The position numbers and the translations under genes are program-made. Below, piece after piece: positions 1 to 5,149 of a DNA stretch of 6,190 nt; positions within the stretch are counted from its first letter, which is position 1, and the number at the start of each line of letters is the position of its first letter. The notes under the pieces are model-generated. The model searched no databases and was not told where the DNA came from. It saw only the letters and a list, made by a program, of their open reading frames with translations. The DNA comes from Desulfobacterales bacterium C00003106 (lineage in GTDB: Bacteria > Desulfobacterota > Desulfobacteria > Desulfobacterales > C00003106), in assembly GCA_001751015.1 (NCBI GenBank), contig MAXM01000034.1, positions 6,385 to 12,574 of the forward strand, read 5' to 3'.

Positions 1-224
1 ATTTCGTCCCCGTTCCTAAGGTACTCGTTTCAAGTTCAGCGGTATGATTGTAACTTCTCAAGAATCTTAAGGCGATAGGGCAAGCATAGCTGATTGAGGG
101 AGCCCGGAGTGAAGTAATTATGTTCGTCCTCTGGGCCTTATTGCATATTATGCTCATTTTTTTTTGAGAAGCTCGATATCACTCAGCCCTTATGTCGATT
201 TGATTGAGAAAATAGGAGAAACCC
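1..224 (+). other. Non-coding leader before rpsH; the usual rpsN is absent
   Basis: No gene is supported in this stretch. All three forward frames are broken by several stops (for example at 76, 91 and 115; 17, 68 and 95; 45, 51 and 87), and reverse-strand frames here are only extensions of shadows under rpsH. In most bacteria this slot holds rpsN (S14), usually after rplE. Visible elements are an imperfect 9-bp hairpin (101-109 with 129-138, one bulged C), a T9 tract at 157-165 and the rpsH ribosome-binding site AGGAG at 214-218. The first bases, read from position 2, give Phe-Arg-Pro-Arg-Ser then TAA at 17-19. This could be the tail of an upstream rplE, whose product often ends near Met-Pro-Phe-Arg, but five residues are too few to call. 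I found no convincing promoter. Confidence 0.6.
101..138 (+). promoter_or_regulatory. Imperfect hairpin in the rpsH leader, T9 tract downstream
   Basis: AGCCCGGAG (101-109) can pair with CTCTGGGCCT (129-138), giving nine base pairs with one G-U and one bulged C at 136. The loop is 19 nt. A run of nine T lies at 157-165, about 18 nt beyond the stem, which is too far for a standard intrinsic terminator. It may be a regulatory or processing structure, or chance; energy was not computed. Confidence 0.3.
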
Positions 225-623
225 ATGGCAGTTACGGATCCCCTGGCGGATATGCTGACACGCATACGCAATGCAAGCTTGGTAAGATTTAGCAGAGTAG
301 ACGTTCCGGCGTCCAAGATCAAGATTAGTGTGGCCAGGATCTTGAAATCGGAGGGATACATAAAAAATTACAAGCTCATAAAAGACGCGAAACAGCAGGT
401 TATTCGTATCTATTTGAAGTACACTCATGCCAATCAGAGCGCAATTGTAGGAATAAGAAGGCACAGCAAACTGAGCAGGCGTGTCTATGTCAAGAAAAAC
501 GAAATTCCCATGATATTGAGTGGGATGGGGATAGCGATCCTATCAACGTCTAGTGGTGTACTCACGGATCGCGAGGCAAAACAGAAGAATGTAGGTGGTG
601 AGTTCCTGTGCTCTGTCTGGTAG
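225..623 (+). CDS. rpsH: 30S ribosomal protein S8
   Basis: Primary 16S rRNA-binding protein of the 30S platform, needed early in small-subunit assembly. In E. coli it is also the translational repressor of the spc operon. The 132-residue product has the family's usual length. The N-terminus shows the DPLADMLTRIRNA motif (residues 5-17), and the C-terminal rRNA-binding signature GIAILSTSSGVLTDREA lies at 102-118, followed by VGGEFLCSVW at the end. Start ATG 225 is supported by AGGAG at 214-218 with 6-nt spacing and by family alignment. It follows a roughly 200-base non-coding leader instead of rpsN and is followed by an 89-base gap before rplF. Codon use is not optimised: 6 of 11 Arg codons are AGA or AGG and 6 of 14 Ile codons are ATA. 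Identity is certain; autoregulation is known from E. coli and only possible here. Confidence 0.99.
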   Translation: MAVTDPLADMLTRIRNASLVRFSRVDVPASKIKISVARILKSEGYIKNYKLIKDAKQQVIRIYLKYTHANQSAIVGIRRHSKLSRRVYVKKNEIPMILSGMGIAILSTSSGVLTDREAKQKNVGGEFLCSVW

Positions 624-627
624 CTCA

Positions 628-643
628 TTTGTGTACTCACAAA
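628..643 (+). promoter_or_regulatory. Small perfect stem-loop just after rpsH
   Basis: TTTGTG (628-633) and CACAAA (638-643) form a perfect 6-bp stem closed by the 4-nt loop TACT, starting four bases after the rpsH stop. No T run follows, so it is not a standard terminator. It is AU-rich and may be a weak mRNA-stabilising or processing element, or chance. Confidence 0.3.
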
Positions 644-684
644 GCGATCAATTTGTAAGTCAGGATCGAAGATTTTGAGGTTTG

Positions 685-715
685 AAGGAAAGCAGATGAG
701 AAGGGGAAGCAGATG
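685..715 (+). repeat. Tandem 17-nt repeat of SD plus ATG before rplF
   Basis: Segments 685-698 and 702-715 match at 12 of 14 positions with a 17-nt period, and both end in AAGCAGATG. Each copy holds a purine-rich Shine-Dalgarno-like stretch (AAGGA and AAGGGG) and an ATG. The second ATG (713) starts rplF. The first (696) opens a nine-codon reading frame, MRRGSRCHE, that stops at 723-725, overlapping the first codons of rplF in another frame. The sequence shows the duplication directly; any role in controlling rplF translation is inference. Confidence 0.55.
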
Positions 716-1255
716 TCACGAGTAGGAAAGATGCCGATAGTGATACCGGAATCTGTAAAGGTTGCCTATAGTGAGCATAATCTTGTCATAAAGGGAAAGA
801 ACGGAGAGCTGATAAGGCATATTCATCCGGATATTGACCTTGAGATCAAACAGGGAATGGTTGTGGTCACCCCGAACAAACTGTCCAAGAAGACTAACGC
901 GTTACATGGCTTGACTCGTAGTTTGATTGCAAATATGATTACAGGTGTAACCAAGGGTTTTGAGCGAGTCCTTGAAATCAACGGGGTAGGATATCGAGCA
1001 GAGTTGAAGGGTGATACGCTGACTTTCAATATCGGGTATTCTCATCCTGTTGTATACAAGCTGCCGCAGGGAGTCAGTGCGGCGGTTGAAAAGTTGACCA
1101 GGATCACGCTCTCCGGGATAGACAAGGAACTCATAGGGTTGACTGCCGCAAAGATAAGAAGCCTGCACAAGCCCGAGCCATACAAGGGTAAGGGAATCAA
1201 ATACGCAGAAGAGCATATCAGAAGAAAATCAGGTAAGTCCGTGACGAAAGCGTGA
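713..1255 (+). CDS. rplF: 50S ribosomal protein L6
   Basis: Large-subunit protein that binds 23S rRNA near the sarcin-ricin loop and the base of the L7/L12 stalk, where elongation factors dock. The 180 residues match the usual bacterial length (about 177-180). The N-terminus MSRVGKMPIVIPESV is typical. The two L6 repeats are visible as an N-terminal domain (about 1-82) and a C-terminal domain (about 83-175). NGVGYRAE occurs at 90-97 and the C-terminal signature PEPYKGKGIKY at 154-164, followed by a basic RRKSGK segment. ATG 713 has AGGGG at 702-706 with 6-nt spacing. A second SD/ATG copy lies 17 nt upstream but is out of frame. The TGA stop overlaps a possible GTG start of rplR in GTGA, so translation of the two is probably coupled. 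Confidence 0.99.
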   Translation: MSRVGKMPIVIPESVKVAYSEHNLVIKGKNGELIRHIHPDIDLEIKQGMVVVTPNKLSKKTNALHGLTRSLIANMITGVTKGFERVLEINGVGYRAELKGDTLTFNIGYSHPVVYKLPQGVSAAVEKLTRITLSGIDKELIGLTAAKIRSLHKPEPYKGKGIKYAEEHIRRKSGKSVTKA

Positions 1256-1260
1256 TAATT

Positions 1261-1629
1261 ATGAAATCGATGAACGGAAAAATGAAGGCGCGTCTAAAAA
1301 GAAAAAGACGAATTCGGAAAAAGTTGTTCGGAACAAAGGAACGTCCGAGGCTCTCGGTATTCAGAAGCGCGCGGCATATGTATGCACAGCTTATTGAAGA
1401 CACGACAGGGCGAACCCTGGTTGCAGCGTCAACGGTCGAAAAAGGTGTCATCCAGATGCCTAAACCCGAAGGTAAACAGGCGCTGGCTCAACACGTAGGA
1501 AAAATGCTGGCGCAAAAGGCCGGCGAAAAGGGAATTACAACTATTGTTTTTGATCGTAACGGTTATTTGTTCCACGGGCGTGTTAAGGCGCTTGCTACAG
1601 GGGCAAGAGAAGGCGGCTTGGCTTTTTAG
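1261..1629 (+). CDS. rplR: 50S ribosomal protein L18
   Basis: L18 binds 5S rRNA and, with L5, helps place the 5S particle in the central protuberance of the 50S subunit. From ATG 1261 the product is 122 residues, close to the usual 117-122. It has a very basic N-terminal tail (KMKARLKRKRRIRKK, residues 7-21), the core ERPRLSVFRSARHMYAQ (27-43), LVAASTVEKG (53-62) and the C-terminal FDRNGYLFHGRVKALATGAREGGL (97-120), all characteristic of L18. The start is uncertain: GTG 1252 overlaps the rplF stop as GTGA, and ATGs at 1261, 1270 and 1282 are all in frame. None has a strong SD. I chose 1261 on length and proximity. Translation is probably by re-initiation from rplF. It ends 14 bases before rpsE. 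Confidence 0.97.
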   Translation: MKSMNGKMKARLKRKRRIRKKLFGTKERPRLSVFRSARHMYAQLIEDTTGRTLVAASTVEKGVIQMPKPEGKQALAQHVGKMLAQKAGEKGITTIVFDRNGYLFHGRVKALATGAREGGLAF

Positions 1630-1643
1630 ACGGGGAGGAACCA

Positions 1644-2138
1644 TTGTTTAAGGCAGACGCAGATGACGGTCAGTTAATAGATAAAGTTATCCACATTAGT
1701 CGTGTAGCGAAAGTGGTCAAGGGCGGACGCCGTTTTGGATTCAGCGCAATCGTTGTTGTAGGCGATGGCAATGGAACCGTTGGTTATGGCCTTGGCAAGG
1801 CGAATGAGGTCCCTGAAGCGATTCGTAAAGGCATTGAAAGGGCAAAGAGGGATATGACGGTAGTATCTCTCGTAAATAATACTATCCCCTATCAGGTCAT
1901 CGGGAGGTTTGGCGCAGGGCGGGTTTTCCTGAAACCGGCGTCAGAGGGGACCGGGCTTATAGCCGGAGGAGCCGTTCGGGCTGTACTGGAAGCAGCGGGC
2001 GTGCAGAACATACTTACCAAATGCCTTGGATCTCATAATCCGCATAACATTGTTCAGGCTACGCTGGCAGGGTTGCGCCAACTGGAATCGCGGGAGGCTA
2101 TTGCAAAAAGACGCGGCAAAAATCCTGATGAGATATAG
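1644..2138 (+). CDS. rpsE: 30S ribosomal protein S5 (TTG start)
   Basis: S5 sits at the back of the 30S near the mRNA entry channel. It helps in mRNA unwinding and decoding accuracy, and family mutations affect spectinomycin response. The 164 residues show the double-stranded RNA-binding N-domain with signature GGRRFGFSAIVVVGDGNG (27-44) then GYGLGKANEVP (47-57), and the C-domain GTGLIAGGAVRAVLEAAGV (102-120) with KCLGSHNPHN (126-135). The start is TTG 1644. It is the only sensible start because a strong SD, GGGGAGG at 1632-1638, lies 5 nt upstream, the codon precedes the conserved region by a normal distance, and there is no suitable in-frame ATG. The tail ends REAIAKRRGKNPDEI. A 66-base spacer follows before rpmD. 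Confidence 0.99.
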   Translation: MFKADADDGQLIDKVIHISRVAKVVKGGRRFGFSAIVVVGDGNGTVGYGLGKANEVPEAIRKGIERAKRDMTVVSLVNNTIPYQVIGRFGAGRVFLKPASEGTGLIAGGAVRAVLEAAGVQNILTKCLGSHNPHNIVQATLAGLRQLESREAIAKRRGKNPDEI

Positions 2139-2156
2139 TGTATGAACCCGATAGTT

Positions 2157-2172
2157 CTGATCTGCTGATCTG
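2157..2172 (+). repeat. Perfect 8-bp tandem repeat in the rpsE-rpmD spacer
   Basis: CTGATCTG occurs twice head to tail at 2157-2164 and 2165-2172. It lies in the short gap between rpsE and rpmD, ahead of the rpmD SD (AAAGGA, 2189-2194). No function is evident; it probably arose by replication slippage. Confidence 0.5.
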
Positions 2173-2204
2173 GAAATTCCGGGGATTGAAAGGACTCAAA
2201 ACTC

Positions 2205-2399
2205 ATGTCGCAGATGATCAAGATTACATTACGAAAGAGCGTAATCGGCAGACCTGAAAAACACAGGAGGGTTGTCAGAGCAATGGGGCTTCGCAAACTG
2301 AACCGGTCTGTTGTTGTAAAAGACAGCGCTGTCATACAGGGTATGATAAAAAAGGTGTCACATTTACTCGAAGTTGAGGAACACGGGAATGAAGCTTAA
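2205..2399 (+). CDS. rpmD: 50S ribosomal protein L30
   Basis: Small 50S protein bound to 23S rRNA; present in many but not all bacteria. The 64-residue product is near the usual 58-62. After the short start MSQMIKITLRKS it shows the L30 core IGRPEKHRRVVRAMGLRKLN (14-33) and SVVVKDSAVIQGMIKKVSHLLEVEE (35-59). ATG 2205 is preceded by AAAGGA at 2189-2194 with a 10-nt spacer. The gene overlaps rplO: the rplO start codon at 2389 lies 11 bases inside the end of rpmD, so rplO translation is probably coupled. The 66-base gap upstream holds only the short CTGATCTG tandem repeat and the ribosome-binding site. Confidence 0.98.
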   Translation: MSQMIKITLRKSVIGRPEKHRRVVRAMGLRKLNRSVVVKDSAVIQGMIKKVSHLLEVEEHGNEA

Positions 2400-2829
2400 C
2401 GAATTGGCTCCTCTCAAAGGGACGCGCAAGAACAAAAAGAGAGTTGGCAGAGGACCCGCATCCGGATGGGGTAAGACCGCAGGCAGGGGGCAAAAGGGGC
2501 AGAACTGCAGGTCCGGAGGCGGCGTGCGGGTTGGTTTTGAAGGAGGGCAAATGCCTCTGCAACGCAGGCTGCCCAAGAGAGGCTTCCACAATATATTCAA
2601 AAAAAAATTCAGTATAATCAACATCCAGGACCTGTCCAGATTTGAGCAGCAAAGCATAGTTGACGACGACGCCTTCAGAGCAGCCGGTCTGCTGAAAAAC
2701 CGGACTGAAGGGATCAAGTTACTGGGGAAAGGAGAGATAGTCTATCCTCTGACCCTAAACATCAAGGCATGCAGCCGATCCGCCCGAGCGAAAGTGGAAT
2801 CTGCGGGTGGAATAATACGAGGGTGTTAA
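2389..2829 (+). CDS. rplO: 50S ribosomal protein L15
   Basis: L15 is a late-assembly 50S protein with a long extended N-terminal arm threading through 23S rRNA. The 146 residues match the usual 144-150. The start MKLNELAPLKGTRKNKKRVGRG is classic. The Gly/Lys/Arg-rich arm runs to about residue 65, with GWGKTAGRGQKGQNCRSGG at 26-44 and GFEGGQMPLQRRLPKRGF at 49-66. The folded domain ends in SARAKVESAGG (131-141). I chose ATG 2389 over the in-frame TTG at 2374 because GAGGA (2376-2380) sits 8 nt upstream and the family begins MKLNEL. It overlaps rpmD by 11 bases. Residues 71-73 are encoded by an uninterrupted A9 tract (2599-2607), a possible slippage point. secY starts one base after the stop. 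Confidence 0.99.
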   Translation: MKLNELAPLKGTRKNKKRVGRGPASGWGKTAGRGQKGQNCRSGGGVRVGFEGGQMPLQRRLPKRGFHNIFKKKFSIINIQDLSRFEQQSIVDDDAFRAAGLLKNRTEGIKLLGKGEIVYPLTLNIKACSRSARAKVESAGGIIRGC

Positions 2830-2830
2830 C

Positions 2831-4141
2831 GTGGTAGGAACCGGCTTTCAGAACATCTTCAAGATCCCTGAACTGAAAAAACGAATATTATTCACACTTT
2901 TGTTGCTGATAGTCTATCGTATTGGAGTGCACGTGCCGACTCCGGGTATTGACGCGGATGCATTGGCGTCTTTTTTTTCCGGGGCGCAGGGGACGCTCTT
3001 CGGACTATTTGACATGTTTTCCGGTGGCGCGCTGGAAAGACTCTCGGTATTTGCCCTGGGAATCATGCCATATATCAGCGCATCCATCATATTGCAGTTG
3101 CTTACTGTTGTTGTTCCTACCCTGGAACGTCTTTCCAAGGAGGGAGAGGCGGGCCGCAAGAAGATCACCCAATACACGCGGTATGGAACGATTGTCTTGA
3201 GTATTATACAGTCATACATGATCAGCGTGGGACTGGAGAGGATGACTTCACCTGGAGGCGCCCCCATAGTGTTGGTTCCAGGATTATCCTTTCGTCTGAT
3301 GACCGTAATCACACTCACCGCAGGTACGGCTTTTATCATGTGGCTTGGAGAACAGATTACCGAGCATGGAATCGGAAACGGCATTTCTCTGATTATTTTT
3401 GCCGGTATTGTGGCCAGGCTGCCCATAGCTATCTTCAATACCTTCCGGCTTCTGAGCACAGGTGAAATGGGCATTTTTCTCATTCTTATCCTGGTTGTGA
3501 TGATGATCGGCGTGGTGGCGGCAATCATATTCATGGAACGCGGACAACGGCGGATACCCGTTCAATATGCCAAACGGATTGTCGGACGTCGCATGTACGG
3601 AGGACAAAGCACGCATTTGCCCCTGAAAATCAATATGGCAGGGGTTATACCTCCTATCTTCGCATCTTCTATCATTATGTTTCCCGCAACTATAGGCAAT
3701 TTCATCACGGTCCCCTGGATACAGGCCATTGTGCAGGCTATGTCCCCGGATACTATATGGTACAATTTGGTTTTTGTTGGTTTTATTGTCTTTTTTTGTT
3801 ATTTTTATACGGCTGTCACGTTCAATCCGTCAGATGTCGCCGAAAACATGAAAAAACATGGCGGATACATACCCGGAATCAGGCCCGGCAAAAGGACCGC
3901 CGAATATATTGAAAAGGTGCTGACGAGAATCACCCTTGGTGGAGCAATATATGTCTCAGCAATATGTGTCCTCCCTACACTTCTGATCTACAAATTCAAT
4001 GTCCCCTTCTATTTTGGGGGGACTGCATTACTGATCGTTGTGGGGGTTGCAATAGATACCGTAGGCCAGATGGAAGCTCATATGATGGCCAGACATTATG
4101 AAGGCTTTATGAAAAAGGGCCAACTCAAGGGCCGGACTTAG
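2831..4141 (+). CDS. secY: Preprotein translocase subunit SecY
   Basis: SecY is the channel-forming subunit of the SecYEG translocon in the inner membrane, moving unfolded proteins across it or into it with SecA or the ribosome. The 436 residues are standard length. Ten hydrophobic segments fall at about 18-36, 70-92, 117-134, 151-172, 181-200, 212-234, 268-290, 309-331, 364-387 and 393-413. The plug region (LFDMFSGGALERLS) is at 59-72, and the motif LGIMPYISASI at 76-86. The large cytosolic loop has GGYIPGIRPGKRT (344-356) with the conserved Arg at 351 used by SecA. The start is GTG 2831, with GAGGG at 2819-2823 and 7-nt spacing. A T8 run lies at 2971-2978. It is followed after three bases by map, without adk. 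Confidence 0.99.
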   Translation: MVGTGFQNIFKIPELKKRILFTLLLLIVYRIGVHVPTPGIDADALASFFSGAQGTLFGLFDMFSGGALERLSVFALGIMPYISASIILQLLTVVVPTLERLSKEGEAGRKKITQYTRYGTIVLSIIQSYMISVGLERMTSPGGAPIVLVPGLSFRLMTVITLTAGTAFIMWLGEQITEHGIGNGISLIIFAGIVARLPIAIFNTFRLLSTGEMGIFLILILVVMMIGVVAAIIFMERGQRRIPVQYAKRIVGRRMYGGQSTHLPLKINMAGVIPPIFASSIIMFPATIGNFITVPWIQAIVQAMSPDTIWYNLVFVGFIVFFCYFYTAVTFNPSDVAENMKKHGGYIPGIRPGKRTAEYIEKVLTRITLGGAIYVSAICVLPTLLIYKFNVPFYFGGTALLIVVGVAIDTVGQMEAHMMARHYEGFMKKGQLKGRT

Positions 4142-4144
4142 TAC

Positions 4145-4927
4145 ATGGTATCTTTGAAATCTTCAAAAGAAATTGAAAAGCTCAAAGTAAGCAATCAGAT
4201 GGTGGCCCATATCCTCACCATACTTCAGGGCAAGGTCAAACCCGGCGTAACTACTTCAGAACTGGACAACCTTGCAGAAAGTCTGACAAAACAATACAGT
4301 GCAAAACCTGCATTCAAGGGGTATAGAGGTTTCCCGTACAGTATTTGTGCCTCTGTGAACAGTCAGGTAGTACATGGTTTTCCGAACTCTGTACCCTTAA
4401 AAGAAGGCGATATCCTCAGTATTGATTTCGGCGTGCTTTATGATGGATACTATGGTGATTCTGCTCTAACGCTTCCCGTTGGGGAGATAGCCCCGGAAAC
4501 AGGACGATTGCTTCAGATTACCGAAGATGCGCTCTACCTCGGAATTGAACAAGCCAGATACGGCAACAGGCTTTCTGATATTTCACACGCCATCCAATCG
4601 CATGTTGAACTGAACGGATGTTCCGTGGTCCGCAAATTTGTTGGGCATGGCATAGGCAAGGAGCTTCATGAAGATCCTCAGATCCCTAATTATGGCAAGC
4701 CGGGATACGGAATTCGGCTTCAGCCGGGAATGACCATTGCGATAGAGCCTATGGTCAATATGGGGGGCTGTGATGTTGAAACCCTCGAAGACGGATGGAC
4801 TGCGGTAACAAAGGATGGAAGTTTGTCTGCTCACTTTGAACATACCGTGGCAATAATGGATAATGGACCCGATATATTGAGCGGACGAGACAGGAGTTTC
4901 GTACATGGCAAAAGAAGAGGCAATTGA
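4145..4927 (+). CDS. map: Methionine aminopeptidase, type I
   Basis: Removes the N-terminal Met from nascent cytosolic proteins when the second residue is small. The 260 residues form a pita-bread fold. All five metal ligands are visible: Asp94 (SIDFG), Asp105 (YGDSA), His168 (GHGIG), Glu201 (IEPM) and Glu232 (FEHT). The substrate-contact His78 (VVHGFP) and His175 (ELHEDPQI) are also present. There is no N-terminal zinc-finger or SH3-like extension, so it is the simple bacterial subtype. ATG 4145 lies three bases after the secY stop and has only a distant AAGGG (4127-4131), suggesting coupling to secY. The C-terminus is slightly long: its last 23 bases overlap infA in a different frame, giving the tail FVHGKRRGN. 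Confidence 0.98.
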   Translation: MVSLKSSKEIEKLKVSNQMVAHILTILQGKVKPGVTTSELDNLAESLTKQYSAKPAFKGYRGFPYSICASVNSQVVHGFPNSVPLKEGDILSIDFGVLYDGYYGDSALTLPVGEIAPETGRLLQITEDALYLGIEQARYGNRLSDISHAIQSHVELNGCSVVRKFVGHGIGKELHEDPQIPNYGKPGYGIRLQPGMTIAIEPMVNMGGCDVETLEDGWTAVTKDGSLSAHFEHTVAIMDNGPDILSGRDRSFVHGKRRGN

Positions 4928-5123
4928 AGTTGAAGGGAAGGTGCTCGAGACCTTGCCGAATGCAATGTTTCGGGTGGAATTGCCCAATGGGCACATTGTC
5001 CTGGCTCATATTTCAGGCAAGATGCGTATGCACTTTATAAAAATACTTCCCGGAGATACGGTTACGGTGGAGCTCTCGCCGTATGATCTGACCAGAGGCA
5101 GGATAACATATCGATTCAAATAG
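4905..5123 (+). CDS. infA: Translation initiation factor IF-1
   Basis: IF-1 binds the A site of the 30S during initiation, blocking early tRNA entry and aiding IF-2 and IF-3. The 72 residues equal the family norm. They form a single OB-fold/S1-like domain, with VLETLPNAMFRVELPNGH (13-30), AHISGKMR (34-41), ILPGDTVTVELSPYDLTRGRI (47-67) and a basic end RFK. ATG 4905 has a strong SD, AGGAG at 4892-4896 with 8-nt spacing, located inside the map coding sequence. The gene overlaps the 3' end of map by 23 bases. Its stop codon TAG (5121-5123) sits in the loop and first stem base of a perfect stem-loop. rpmJ begins 26 bases after the stop. Confidence 0.99.
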   Translation: MAKEEAIEVEGKVLETLPNAMFRVELPNGHIVLAHISGKMRMHFIKILPGDTVTVELSPYDLTRGRITYRFK

Positions 5124-5131
5124 AATCGATA
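5109..5131 (+). promoter_or_regulatory. Perfect 9-bp stem-loop spanning the infA stop codon
   Basis: TATCGATTC (5109-5117) pairs perfectly with GAATCGATA (5123-5131) around the 5-nt loop AAATA. The infA stop codon TAG occupies 5121-5123, in the loop and first base of the 3' arm. No U tract follows, so it is not a standard terminator. The structure ends 8 nt before the rpmJ SD (GGGGA, 5139-5143). Ribosomes finishing infA would open it, so coupling of rpmJ to infA, transcript processing or protein binding to the dyad are all possible. Confidence 0.55.
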
Positions 5132-5149
5132 CGAATATGGGGAAATATA

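Noticed and set aside
2..19. Possible last codons of an upstream gene (Phe-Arg-Pro-Arg-Ser, TAA), perhaps rplE
   Set aside because: Five residues are too few to identify; noted in the leader entry and not called as a partial gene.
143..165. Intrinsic terminator made of GCAT-ATT-ATGC plus T9
   Set aside because: The stem is only 4 bp and AU-rich, too weak to be called a terminator.
165..195. Promoter-like TTGAGA followed by TTATGT before rpsH
   Set aside because: The spacing is 19 and the second hexamer is poor; not distinguishable from chance in AT-rich leader sequence.
2374..2388. Longer rplO start at TTG 2374
   Set aside because: L15 begins MKLNEL in the family, and GAGGA at 2376-2380 is the SD for ATG 2389, so it cannot also lie inside the coding start.
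2364..2717. Reverse-strand open frames opposite rplO (2332-2652 and 2364-2717)
   Set aside because: They are shadows of the Gly/Arg-rich L15 arm, giving Pro/Leu-rich composition with no family likeness.
2914..3534. 206-codon reverse-strand open frame opposite secY
   Set aside because: It lies wholly antisense to a certain secY gene, its composition mirrors hydrophobic SecY codons, and it has no recognisable domain or ribosome-binding site.
4583..5009. Reverse-strand frames opposite map and infA
   Set aside because: They are fully antisense to two well-supported genes, with no start signal and no recognisable protein.
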